31,535 nt of DNA from positions 1-31,535 of the forward strand of contig JAEWNA010000078.1 in assembly GCA_023392975.1 (NCBI GenBank), read 5' to 3'. The DNA comes from Pseudomonadota bacterium. Lineage in GTDB: Bacteria; Pseudomonadota; Gammaproteobacteria; Xanthomonadales; Xanthomonadaceae. The notes under the pieces are model-generated. The model was given only the letters and a program-made list of their open reading frames with translations. It did not search any database and was not told the origin of the DNA. Each line of letters opens with the position of its first letter. Position 1 is the first letter of the stretch. The position numbers and the translations under genes were made by a program. Below, in pieces: positions 10,943 through 20,153 of the stretch.

Positions 10943-12073
10943 TCAGGACGTCATCCGCTCCCAGAAACTCTTGACGCCGTCGATGAAGGTGCTCGAACGC
11001 GGCGAATGGCGGCGAGCGCCCTCGCCGCTGAACGTGGCCTCGAACTGCTGCAGGAGTTCGCGCTGGTGCGCGGTGAGATTGACCGGGGTCTCGATCACCA
11101 CGCGGCAGTAGAGGTCGCCGGTGCCGCGGCTGCGGACCGACTTCACGCCCTTCTCGCGCAGGCGGAACACGCGACCGGTCTGGGTCTCGGCCGGGACGCG
11201 GATCTCGGCCTCGCCACCCAGCGTGGGCACCCGCACCACGTCGCCGAGCGCCGCCTGCGAGAAGCGGATCGGCACCTCGCAGTGCAGGTCGTCGCCGTCG
11301 CGCTGGAAGATGGCGTGCTCGCGGACCCGGATCTCGACGTAGAGATCGCCGGCCGGGGCGCCCGCCGGGCCGGCTTCGCCCTCGCCCGCCAGGCGGATGC
11401 GATCGCCGGTGTCCACGCCGGCGGGGATCTTCACCGACAGGACCTTCTCTTCCTCGACCCGGCCGGCGCCGCGGCAGACCTTGCACGGGTTGCTGAGCTT
11501 CTGGCCGCGACCGCCGCAGTCCGGGCACGGCTGCTGCATCGAGAAGATGCCGCGCTGGAAGCGGACCTGGCCGCGTCCCTGACAGGTGGTGCAGGTCTCG
11601 ACCTTGCCGTCTTCCGAACCGGTGCCCTTGCAGGGCGCGCAGGCGGCCATGGTCGGTACTTCGATGCGCTTGTCGAGGCCGGCGACGGCTTCCTCGAGGT
11701 CGAGCTCGACGATGATGCCGACGTCCGCGCCACGACGGGGGCCACGCGCGCCGGCACCGCCACCGAAGATGTTCCCGAAGATGTCGCCGAAGATGTCGTT
11801 GATGTCGGCGTAGCCCTGCTGGCCGCCACCGCCGCCGCCCATGCCGTGCTCGAACGCCGCATGGCCGTGCGCGTCGTACATCCGGCGCTTGCTGGCGTCG
11901 GACAGGACCTCGTAGGCCTCCTTGCATTCCTTGAACGCGGCTTCCGCGGCGCTGTCGCCGGGATTGCGGTCGGGATGGTGCTTCATCGCGCAGCGACGAT
12001 AGGCCTTCTTCAGCTCTTCGTCGCTGGCGCTGCGGGCCACACCGAGGACTTCGTAGTAATCGCGCTTGCTCAT
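10943..12073 (-). CDS. dnaJ: Chaperone protein DnaJ
   Basis: DnaJ is the Hsp40 partner that delivers clients to DnaK and stimulates its ATPase. The product is 376 residues. It has the J domain with HPD at 33-35, a Gly/Phe-rich linker (GMGGGGGGQQG, GNIFGGGAGARG), four CxxCxGxG zinc repeats (CAPCKGTG, CTTCQGRG, CPDCGGRG, CKVCRGAG) and the C-terminal substrate domain. AGGTAAGG stands just before the ATG. Unlike the usual dnaK-dnaJ neighbours, a TMEM175-type gene separates it from dnaK. A perfect -35-like TTGACA (12141-12136 on the minus strand) precedes it, but no good -10 follows at proper spacing, so a separate promoter is only possible. Confidence 0.98.
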   Translation of the reverse strand: MSKRDYYEVLGVARSASDEELKKAYRRCAMKHHPDRNPGDSAAEAAFKECKEAYEVLSDASKRRMYDAHGHAAFEHGMGGGGGGQQGYADINDIFGDIFGNIFGGGAGARGPRRGADVGIIVELDLEEAVAGLDKRIEVPTMAACAPCKGTGSEDGKVETCTTCQGRGQVRFQRGIFSMQQPCPDCGGRGQKLSNPCKVCRGAGRVEEEKVLSVKIPAGVDTGDRIRLAGEGEAGPAGAPAGDLYVEIRVREHAIFQRDGDDLHCEVPIRFSQAALGDVVRVPTLGGEAEIRVPAETQTGRVFRLREKGVKSVRSRGTGDLYCRVVIETPVNLTAHQRELLQQFEATFSGEGARRHSPRSSTFIDGVKSFWERMTS

Positions 12074-12137
12074 GCCTTACCTGTCGAAACGATGGCGCGC
12101 ACCATGGCGCGTCGTAGGGAATCCGCGTCAATCCGTG

Positions 12138-12716
12138 TCAATCGGCCAGTCGCCGCTCGATCCGGAGGTCGGGAACGAACCAGATCAGCGCGACCGCGAC
12201 CACCAGCGCCCCGGAGAGCCAGGGCGAGAGGAACGCCGCCGGGACCGCCAACGCGTACAGGGCGAGCGACAGCTTGCCCTTGACATCACCGCCGACCGCC
12301 TGCCCCAGCTCCGAACGCTCGCCGCCGTTGGCGCGGATCAGCGCCCACTGCATCGGCAACCAGGACGCTGCGCACATGAACAGGTCGAAGGCGTAGACCG
12401 CGGTCGGGATCGGCGCGAAGTGGTTCTCGCCCATCCAGCCGGTGGTGAACGGGATCAGCGAGAGCCAGAACAGCAGGTGGAGGTTGGCCCACAGCACCTT
12501 GCCGTCGACCCGCTTCGCGGCGTGGAGGAAATGGTGGTGGTTGTTCCAGTAGATGCCGATGTTGACGAAACTCAGCACGTAACTCAGGAACACCGGCCAG
12601 AGCTTGGCCAACTGCGACCAGTCGGCGCCGTGCGGGACCTTCATCTCCAGCACCATGATGGTGATGATGATGGCGATCACGCCGTCGCTGAACGCCTCGA
12701 CCCTGCCCTTGCCCAT
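12138..12716 (-). CDS. TMEM175-family (DUF1211) potassium channel subunit
   Basis: The product is 192 residues and mostly hydrophobic. It opens with the family hallmark RVEAFSDGVIAIIITIMVLE (residues 5-24, FSDG at 9-12), followed by about five further membrane segments (LSYVLSFVNIGIYW, LLFWLSLIPFTTGWMG, TAVYAFDLFMCAASWL, LALYALAVPAAFLSPW, ALVVAVALIWFV). Bacterial members form tetrameric K+-permeable channels with this single repeat. The start at 12716 has a strong GGGGGAAGC ribosome site; an in-frame ATG at 12800 would add 28 low-complexity residues. It lies on the same strand between dnaK and dnaJ, so it may be co-expressed with chaperones during heat stress. The channel class is confident; its role here is inferred. 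Confidence 0.88.
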   Translation of the reverse strand: MGKGRVEAFSDGVIAIIITIMVLEMKVPHGADWSQLAKLWPVFLSYVLSFVNIGIYWNNHHHFLHAAKRVDGKVLWANLHLLFWLSLIPFTTGWMGENHFAPIPTAVYAFDLFMCAASWLPMQWALIRANGGERSELGQAVGGDVKGKLSLALYALAVPAAFLSPWLSGALVVAVALIWFVPDLRIERRLAD

Positions 12717-12736
12717 GCTTCCCCCGGAAAGCCAAC

Positions 12737-12791
12737 GGGCGGCCATGCCGCCCGACGGACGCGCGTCGGCCCCGGAGTCGCCCCCGGGGCC
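12737..12791. repeat. Two tandem GC-rich hairpins between dnaK and the channel gene
   Basis: GGGCGGC/GCCGCCC (12737-12753, 3-base loop) and GGCCCCGG/CCGGGGCC (12768-12791, 8-base loop) lie in the 87-base gap. Neither has a T-run, so they are more likely mRNA-stability or processing structures than terminators. Confidence 0.5.
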
Positions 12792-12803
12792 GGTGCTCAT
12801 CGC

Positions 12804-14723
<1,920 letters not shown>

Positions 14724-14780
14724 GATGGTGTTCCTCGAAAGTCCGGAGATGGGGGCGGTCGCGCCGCCGATGTGCCGTGA

Positions 14781-14807
14781 GTGGGGGAGCCGGTCGCTGG
14801 ATTCAAG
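14781..14807 (-). promoter_or_regulatory. Heat-shock (RpoH-type) promoter upstream of dnaK
   Basis: On the minus strand, CTTGAA (14807-14802) and CCCCAC (14786-14781) are 15 bases apart. E. coli sigma-32 promoters read CTTGAAA-N11-16-CCCATnT. The -35 is perfect over six bases and the -10 differs at one position. A transcript would begin about 50 bases before dnaK, inside the grpE-dnaK gap. Confidence 0.65.
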
Positions 14808-14854
14808 CGCCCGGCCCCACCACGGGATGAACATGCCGTGTCGAGCGTGTCGCG

Positions 14855-15397
14855 TCAGTCCTGCTTCGCGACCATGACCAGCGCGGGACGCAGCAGGCGG
14901 TCGTTGAGCAGGTAACCCTTCTGGCAGGTCTGGGCGACAGCGCCCGGCGCCACGCCGGCGGCGTCGACGAGACTCATCGCCTGGTGGTGGTCGGGATTGA
15001 AGGCATCGCCGGCGGCCGGGGCCACCGGCACCAGGCCGTTGGCCTGGGCGATGCGTTCCAGCTGGCGCAGGGTGAGTTCAAGACCGGCGCGGACCGGGTC
15101 GCCTTCGGCGGCCGAGGCCAGGCCGGCCTCCAGGCTGTCGAACAGCGGCAGCAGGTCGCCCAGCAGGCGCTCGTTGGCGAAGCGCCGGGCGTTCTCGACC
15201 TCGCGGGCCATGCGCCGGCGCTGGTTCTCGAGGTCGGCCCGCTCGCGCAGGGCGTCTGCGCGCATTTGCTCGACTTCCGCCTGCAGGCGCTCGACCAGCG
15301 CTTCCGGTGTGGTCTCGAGCGTGTCGCCCCCCGCCATGGCGGCGTCCGGGGACAGGTGGTCGGAAGGATTGGGATCCTGCTGCGGGGCTTGGCTCAT
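14855..15397 (-). CDS. grpE: Nucleotide exchange factor GrpE
   Basis: GrpE releases ADP from DnaK. The product is 180 residues: a polar N-terminus, a long helix (about 35-85, LVERLQAEVEQMRADALRER and on) that forms the dimeric coiled coil, then a four-helix bundle and the small beta domain. Family landmarks are ADLENQRRRMARE, LLPLFDSLEAGL, FNPDHHQAMS and CQKGYLLNDRLLRPALVMVA. It follows hrcA by 86 bases and precedes dnaK by 131, each gap carrying a heat-shock-type promoter. Confidence 0.97.
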   Translation of the reverse strand: MSQAPQQDPNPSDHLSPDAAMAGGDTLETTPEALVERLQAEVEQMRADALRERADLENQRRRMAREVENARRFANERLLGDLLPLFDSLEAGLASAAEGDPVRAGLELTLRQLERIAQANGLVPVAPAAGDAFNPDHHQAMSLVDAAGVAPGAVAQTCQKGYLLNDRLLRPALVMVAKQD

Positions 15398-15444
15398 CTC
15401 GGTTCCGTTGACTGGAGGCGGGTCGCCCGCCGACGGCCGATGGG

Positions 15445-15470
15445 ATGGGGCCATGCCCCCGGGAATCAAG
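15445..15470 (-). promoter_or_regulatory. Heat-shock (RpoH-type) promoter upstream of grpE
   Basis: On the minus strand, CTTGAT (15470-15465) and CCCCAT (15450-15445) are 14 bases apart, matching the sigma-32 consensus at 5 of 6 and 6 of 6. The predicted start is near 15438, giving a leader of about 40 bases. It would let grpE respond to heat separately from hrcA. Confidence 0.7.
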
Positions 15471-15483
15471 CCCCGCGATCCGC

Positions 15484-16548
15484 TCAGCGGGCCTCGTCGG
15501 GCCCCAGGGCGTCGCTGAGCGCGGAAGCGGCCGCCTGCACCACCGGGATCACCCGCTCGTAGGCCATGCGGGTCGGGCCGATCACGCCCAGCACGCCCAG
15601 CGTGCGGCCGCCGACGCCGTAGGGCGCGGTCACCAGCGACACCCCGTCCAGCGGAGCCATGCCGGTCTCCTCGCCGATGAAGATCCGCACGCCGGGGGCG
15701 CGCAGGGTGCGTTCGAGCAGTTGCAGGATCTCGCGCTTGCTGGCGAAGGCCTCGAACAGCTCGCGCAGGCGGTCGAGGTCGGACAGGTCCTGCACCCCGA
15801 TCAGCCGGGTCTGCCCGGCCACCAGCATGTCCTCGGCATCGCTGGCGAGGGCCTGGTCGGCCAGTTCCAGCGCGTGGGCCATCAGGGTTTCCATCTCGTG
15901 CCGCGCGCTGCGCAGTTCGGCCATCAGCAGCGTGCGCGCCTCGGCCAGCGGCCGACCTGCGTACTGCGCGTTCAGGTAGTTGGCGATGCGCTCCAGCTCG
16001 CCCGGGTCGTAGGGCCGGCGGGTCTGGAGGATGCGGTTCTGCACGTCGTTGTCGGCGAACACGAGGATCGCCAGCACGCGCTGGGCGTCCAGCGGCACGA
16101 AATCGACGTGCTTGAACGCGAACTGCTCGCGCTTGGGCACGCTGACCACGCCGACGAAGCGGGTCATCGCCGACACCAGCTCGGACGCGCTGCCCAGCAG
16201 GCGCTGGGTGCCGCTGCCGGCGGCCAGTTCGCCGCGCAGGCGGGCCAGCTCGGGTTCGCCCAGCGGGTCGATCTGCAGCAGGCTGTCGACGAACACCCGG
16301 TAGCCCTGCGCCGTCGGCACCCGCCCGGCCGAGGTGTGCGGTGCCGCGAGCAGGCCCACGTCCTCGAGCTCGGCCAGGATGTTGCGGATGGTCGCCGGGC
16401 TCACGTCCAGACCGGCGCACTTCGCGAGCGTCTGCGACCCCACCGGCTCGCCGTCGCGGATATAGCGCGCGATCAGCGTGCGCAGCAGCAGCCGCGCGCG
16501 GGGGTCGAGGAAGCCCGGATCGAAGCCGGCGTCGGCGGGATGGCTCAT
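15484..16548 (-). CDS. hrcA: Heat-inducible transcription repressor HrcA
   Basis: HrcA represses chaperone genes by binding the CIRCE inverted repeat and is kept active by GroEL. The product is 354 residues. The winged-helix N-terminus carries RYIRDGEPVGSQTLAK and SPATIRNILAELEDVGLL, followed by HTSAGRVPTAQGYR, all typical of HrcA. The C-terminal domain holds FIGEETGMAPLDGVSLVTAP and GVIGPTRMAYERV. It is first in the grpE-dnaK-dnaJ cluster. No CIRCE element (TTAGCACTC-N9-GAGTGCTAA) is visible in the gaps before hrcA, grpE or dnaK, so its target, probably groESL, must lie elsewhere. Confidence 0.96.
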   Translation of the reverse strand: MSHPADAGFDPGFLDPRARLLLRTLIARYIRDGEPVGSQTLAKCAGLDVSPATIRNILAELEDVGLLAAPHTSAGRVPTAQGYRVFVDSLLQIDPLGEPELARLRGELAAGSGTQRLLGSASELVSAMTRFVGVVSVPKREQFAFKHVDFVPLDAQRVLAILVFADNDVQNRILQTRRPYDPGELERIANYLNAQYAGRPLAEARTLLMAELRSARHEMETLMAHALELADQALASDAEDMLVAGQTRLIGVQDLSDLDRLRELFEAFASKREILQLLERTLRAPGVRIFIGEETGMAPLDGVSLVTAPYGVGGRTLGVLGVIGPTRMAYERVIPVVQAAASALSDALGPDEAR

Positions 16549-16554
16549 GCCAAC

Positions 16555-16583
16555 GATATAGGCGCAGCCGGCGACGCACGCAA
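16555..16583 (-). promoter_or_regulatory. Candidate hrcA promoter, leaderless geometry
   Basis: On the minus strand, TTGCGT (16583-16578) and TATATC (16560-16555) are 17 bases apart. The -10 ends only 6 bases before the hrcA ATG (16548) and no Shine-Dalgarno is present, so transcription would start about at the start codon. Confidence 0.4.
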
Positions 16584-16642
16584 GGGGCCGGGGCGCGGGC
16601 GGGTCTCGGCGGATGAGACGGCATCAGGCACAATCCGCGCCC

Positions 16643-18313
16643 ATGCTCACCCATCTCGCTCTCCGCGATTTCGCCGTCGTCGCCGCCACCGAGCTGGAAT
16701 TCGGCCCGGGCATGACCGTGATCTCGGGCGAAACCGGCGCCGGCAAGTCGCTGCTGGTGGACGCGCTGGGCTTCCTCTCGGGGCTGCGCGCCGACAGCGG
16801 CGTGGTGCGTCATGGCGCCGAGCGCGCCGAACTGAGCGCCGAATTCGACCTCGCCGACCGGCCCGACGCCCTCGCCTGGCTGCGGGAACAGGACCTGGAC
16901 GACGACGATGGCTGCCAGTTGCGTCGCACGCTGCGCTCCGACGGCGGCTCCCGGGCCTGGATCAACGGCCGACCGGTCACCCTCGCCCAGCTCGGCGAAC
17001 TGGCCGGGCTGCTGGTCGAGATCCATGGCCAGCACGAACACCAGGCCCTGCTCTCGCGCACCCGCCAGCTCGCCCTGCTCGACGCCTTCGGCCGCCACGG
17101 CCCGGCACTGGCGGCGGTCGCCGCGACCGCGGCCGACTGGTCCCTGCTGCGCCGCGAACGCGACGCCCTGTCGCGGGCCGGCGACCTGTCCGAGCGGATC
17201 GCGCTGCTGGAACACCAGTCCGCCGAGCTGGAACGCGAGACGCTGGAACCGGCATCGATCGCCGACCTCTTCGCCCAGCACCGTCGCCACGCCAACGCCG
17301 CCGGCCTGATCGAGACCTGCGAAGGCGCCCTCGCCCGGCTCGAAGGCGACGACGCGCCGTCCCTGCTGCAGACCGTGCAGTCCCTGCGCGGCGACCTCGC
17401 CCGCGCCCGCGACGACGAGCCGCGGCTGGCCGAGGTCGAAGGCATGCTCGACGCCGCGGCGATCCAGATCGACGAGGCCACCCGCCTGCTGCAGCGCATC
17501 CGCGACGACCTCGACCTCGATCCCGACGGCTTCGCCGCGCTGGACGACCGGCTCGCGCGCCTGCACGCGCTCGGGCGCAAGCATCGGGTCGCACCCGAGG
17601 GGCTGTTCGACTTCCGCGAACGACTGGCCGCCGAACTCGCGGACCTGCGCAGCGCCGAGACCCGGCTGGCGACGCTGGATGACGAGATCGCCGCAGCGGC
17701 CGCGCGCTGGCGCGACGCCGCCGCGACCCTGTCCTTGGCCCGCCGCAAGGCCGCCGACGCGCTGTCGCATGCCGTGTCGACGCTGATCTCCGATCTCGGC
17801 ATGGGCGGCGGGCGGTTCGAGGTCGCGCTGGAGCCCGTCGAGGGCGACCGACCCGACCCGCAGGGCGCCGAACGCGCCGAATTCCTGGTCTCGGCCAACG
17901 TCGGCCAGCCGCCGCGCCCGCTGCGCAAGGTCGCCTCCGGCGGCGAACTGTCGCGAGTGTCGCTGGCGATCGAGGTCGCCGCGCTGGGCCACGACGCCGT
18001 GCCGACGATGGTCTTCGACGAGGTCGATTCCGGCATCGGCGGCGCCGTCGCCGAGATCGTTGGCCAGAAACTGCGCGCCCTCGGCGAGACCCGCCAGGTG
18101 CTGTGCGTCACCCACCAGCCCCAGGTCGCCGCCCAGGGCCACGCCCACTACCGGGTGACCAAGGCGGACGCCGGCGGCATGACCCAGAGCGCGGTGCAGA
18201 AGCTCGACGCCAGGGCCCGCCAGGAGGAACTGGCGCGGATGCTGGGCGGCGTCGAGGTCACGAAGGAAGCGCGGGCGGCGGCGAGGAAGCTGCTGAGCAA
18301 TACGACCCCCTGA
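16643..18313 (+). CDS. recN: DNA repair protein RecN
   Basis: RecN is an SMC-like ATPase that acts at double-strand breaks. The product is 556 residues, the normal size. Walker A GETGAGKS is at 29-36 and the family segment EIHGQHEHQALL near 130. A long coiled-coil middle follows, then the ABC signature ASGGELSRVSLAIE near 431 and Walker B TMVFDEVDSGIGG near 453. The ATG at 16643 has no ribosome site. A -10-like CACAAT (16629-16634) ends 8 bases before it, and I see no LexA box. It is divergent from hrcA with 94 bases between. Confidence 0.97.
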   Translation: MLTHLALRDFAVVAATELEFGPGMTVISGETGAGKSLLVDALGFLSGLRADSGVVRHGAERAELSAEFDLADRPDALAWLREQDLDDDDGCQLRRTLRSDGGSRAWINGRPVTLAQLGELAGLLVEIHGQHEHQALLSRTRQLALLDAFGRHGPALAAVAATAADWSLLRRERDALSRAGDLSERIALLEHQSAELERETLEPASIADLFAQHRRHANAAGLIETCEGALARLEGDDAPSLLQTVQSLRGDLARARDDEPRLAEVEGMLDAAAIQIDEATRLLQRIRDDLDLDPDGFAALDDRLARLHALGRKHRVAPEGLFDFRERLAAELADLRSAETRLATLDDEIAAAAARWRDAAATLSLARRKAADALSHAVSTLISDLGMGGGRFEVALEPVEGDRPDPQGAERAEFLVSANVGQPPRPLRKVASGGELSRVSLAIEVAALGHDAVPTMVFDEVDSGIGGAVAEIVGQKLRALGETRQVLCVTHQPQVAAQGHAHYRVTKADAGGMTQSAVQKLDARARQEELARMLGGVEVTKEARAAARKLLSNTTP

Positions 18314-18432
18314 GTTGCGGGGTCGCCGGGGCTTTGCACGCCTTGGCTGGCATGACAGGCCGGACGGGGTTAGATTGGGGCATGGCCTTTCCAGCCTGCC
18401 GGGTCGGGACGCCGCCACGCCGGAGTCGCCGC

Positions 18433-18807
18433 ATGCTCGACGAACTCGAATTCAGACCGAAGCCCAAGCCGGAGAAGAAGAAGCGCTGGCATGACGCGTT
18501 GTCGCTGACCTTCGCGACGGTGATGACGCTATTTGGTGCATTTGGAATCTGGTCGGCTCTTTCCGCTGTCGCGGAGGCGAAAGCGTACGGCCACCCCGTA
18601 CTGCACGACATCATGCAGACGTTGGCCAGCGGCACCATGCTGGCCTTCGGACTGAACCTCTTGATCAGAGGGTATGCAGGGATGGATTTCCTGCTGCAGG
18701 AAGGAGCCAAGCCGAGAGCTTCGACGCGAGCGCTGGTCATGTTGTCGACGCTGGCTTCCCTCGCCTTCACCCTCTGGGTCGCGTTCCGTCTGTCGCTGTT
18801 CGGCTAG
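18433..18807 (+). CDS. Unknown small membrane protein
   Basis: The product is 124 residues; the ATG at 18433 has GGAG 7 bases upstream. The N-terminus is charged (FRPKPKPEKKKRWHD). Three hydrophobic segments follow: about 24-44 (LSLTFATVMTLFGAFGIWSA), 63-83 (TLASGTMLAFGLNLLIRGYA) and 100-122 (LVMLSTLASLAFTLWVAFRL). I recognise no family. Third-position GC is lower than in recN and fur, which suggests later acquisition. In E. coli recN is followed directly by bamE; here this gene and fur lie between them. Confidence 0.75.
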   Translation: MLDELEFRPKPKPEKKKRWHDALSLTFATVMTLFGAFGIWSALSAVAEAKAYGHPVLHDIMQTLASGTMLAFGLNLLIRGYAGMDFLLQEGAKPRASTRALVMLSTLASLAFTLWVAFRLSLFG

Positions 18808-18856
18808 GGCCGGGACGCGGTCGACGTCTGCGAAAGCGCCGTGCCGCCACCTTCCG

Positions 18857-19258
18857 TCATTTCTGCTTGCGCACGTAAAGGACCAGCGCGTGGGCCTGGA
18901 TCTCGTAGCCGTGCTCGGCGGCGATGCGGCGCTGGATCGCCTCGATCTCCTCGCTCTCGAACTCGATGATCTTGCCGGTGTCGATGTCGACCATGTGGTC
19001 GTGGTGGTCGCCGCGGTCGAGCTCGTAGACGGCGTGGCCGCCCTCGAAATTGTGCTTGAGGACCAGCCCGGCGGCCTCGAATTGGGTCAGCACCCGGTAG
19101 ACCGTCGCCAGGCCGATCTCGTCGCCGTCCTCGACCAGCCGGCGGTAGATGTCCTCGGCCGCCATGTGCCGCGGCTGCGCCTGTTCCAGCATCTCGAGGA
19201 TCCGCATGCGCGGATGGGTGACCTTCAGGCCGAGTTTGCGGAGATCTCTGGTTTCCAT
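18857..19258 (-). CDS. fur: Ferric uptake regulator Fur
   Basis: Fur is the Fe(II)-dependent repressor of iron uptake genes. The product is 133 residues. The winged helix holds LGLKVTHPRMRILEMLE and IGLATVYRVLTQFEAAGL. The metal-binding part has HHDH at 85-88 and GKIIEFESEEIE. The Cys-x2-Cys zinc site that follows HHDH in E. coli Fur is replaced by Asp91 and Thr94, as I recall for Pseudomonas-type Fur, so a single structural zinc pattern different from E. coli is expected. It is divergent from bamE (omlA), a known arrangement in Pseudomonas and Xanthomonas. Confidence 0.97.
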   Translation of the reverse strand: METRDLRKLGLKVTHPRMRILEMLEQAQPRHMAAEDIYRRLVEDGDEIGLATVYRVLTQFEAAGLVLKHNFEGGHAVYELDRGDHHDHMVDIDTGKIIEFESEEIEAIQRRIAAEHGYEIQAHALVLYVRKQK

Positions 19259-19396
19259 CGCGCGTTCCGGGGGAGGGTCGCCGGGGGCTGCGGCATCCAA
19301 TCCGCGATGAACGGCCGACCGCGACCCGACTGCCGGCGGCGCCGGGGGGCAGTGTATCATCGGCGGCCGCAACACCCCTCCGCTGCCGGCCGTCCC
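19259..19396. promoter_or_regulatory. Divergent fur/bamE promoter region
   Basis: This 138-base gap must hold both promoters. For bamE, TATCAT at 19355-19360 is a fair -10 box (5 of 6) 36 bases before the ATG, with no good -35. On the other strand GATACACT overlaps the same place. No Fur box resembling GATAATGATTATC repeats is seen. Confidence 0.35.
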
Positions 19397-19816
19397 ATGC
19401 CCATCCTGCACCGCCTCCCGCTCCGCCTGCCCCTGCTGACGCTCACCGTCGCCCTCGCGACCGCCGGCTGCGGCATCACCTACAAGCAGCCGATCTACCA
19501 GGGCAACCTGATCGACAAGCGCGCGGTCGACCAGCTCCAGGCCGGCATGAGCAAGCAGGACGTGCAGACCCTCCTGGGCACGCCTTCGGTGGAAGACAGC
19601 TTCGACGCCAACCGCTGGGACTACACCGCCACGCAGCGCATCGACCGCCGCGGCACCATCCAGACCAAGAACTTCACGGTGTATTTCGAGAACGGCACCG
19701 TCACCCGCTGGGATGGCGACTACTTCCCGGAACAGGACGACGAACTGGCCCGCAACTCCGTCCACCAGTTCGGCCGCAACCTGCCGAAGGACGACAAGAA
19801 GAAGCGCCGGCGCTGA
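19397..19816 (+). CDS. bamE: Outer membrane assembly lipoprotein BamE (SmpA/OmlA)
   Basis: BamE is a lipoprotein subunit of the BAM complex that inserts beta-barrel proteins in the outer membrane. The product is 139 residues. A lipoprotein signal ends at lipobox ATAG-Cys25 (LATAGCGITYKQPIYQGN). The conserved SmpA/OmlA core follows: QLQAGMSKQDVQTLLGTPS, RWDYTATQRI and FTVYFENGTVTRWDGD. The C-terminus is strongly basic (PKDDKKKRRR). It is convergent with rnfH. Confidence 0.96.
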   Translation: MPILHRLPLRLPLLTLTVALATAGCGITYKQPIYQGNLIDKRAVDQLQAGMSKQDVQTLLGTPSVEDSFDANRWDYTATQRIDRRGTIQTKNFTVYFENGTVTRWDGDYFPEQDDELARNSVHQFGRNLPKDDKKKRRR

Positions 19817-19822
19817 GCCGCG

Positions 19823-19843
19823 GACCCGGCCGTCGGCCGGGTC
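19823..19843. terminator. Possible bidirectional hairpin between bamE and rnfH
   Basis: GACCCGGCC and GGCCGGGTC form a 9-base perfect stem with a 3-base loop, 6 bases after the bamE stop. It reaches into the rnfH stop codon. No T-run follows, so terminator function is uncertain. Confidence 0.4.
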
Positions 19844-20150
19844 ACTTCCGGGCCGCCGCCCGCCGCCGCCGGGCCTCCTTGGGGTCGAGCAGCAGCGGCC
19901 GCAGCAGTTCGACCCGATCGCCATCGGCCAATGGCCGATCGGCGTCCACCGTTTCCCCGAACACCGCCACCGCCGCGGGCGGTTCGCCGTCGAAGGCGGC
20001 GGCCACCAGCGCGTCCGCGACCGTGGCGCCGGCCGGCAGGTCCAGCCGTCGGCTGTCGTGACGCCGCGGCCAGGCGCGGATCACCTCGACGCGGAGCGTC
20101 TCGGCCGCGGGCATCCCGGCATCGGCCGTCGCGGCATCGCGCTGCGCCAT
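19842..20150 (-). CDS. rnfH: RnfH family ubiquitin-fold protein (RatB/UPF0125)
   Basis: The product is 102 residues with a beta-grasp (ubiquitin-like) fold: LRVEVIRAWPRRHDSRRLDL, ATVADALVAAA, AVAVFGETVDADRPLADGDR and VELLRPLLLDPKEARRRRA. RnfH is encoded next to ratA in many proteobacteria and its function is unclear. The start at 20150 is supported by GGGGA at the end of ratA, 7 bases upstream, with the ATG 3 bases after the ratA stop. An internal ATG at 20114 would give a family-typical N-terminus (MPAAETLRVEV) and cannot be excluded. Confidence 0.88.
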   Translation of the reverse strand: MAQRDAATADAGMPAAETLRVEVIRAWPRRHDSRRLDLPAGATVADALVAAAFDGEPPAAVAVFGETVDADRPLADGDRVELLRPLLLDPKEARRRRAAARK

Positions 20151-20153
20151 CGC

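Noticed and set aside
12717..12800. Upstream ATG (12800) for the TMEM175 gene
   Set aside because: It adds low-complexity Gly/Pro/Ser residues encoded by two hairpins; ATG 12716 has a strong ribosome site and the family start.
14855..18418. Single minus-strand frame that appears to fuse recN antisense, hrcA frame-shifted and grpE
   Set aside because: It joins unrelated frames; the genuine genes are grpE, hrcA and plus-strand recN with full family motifs.
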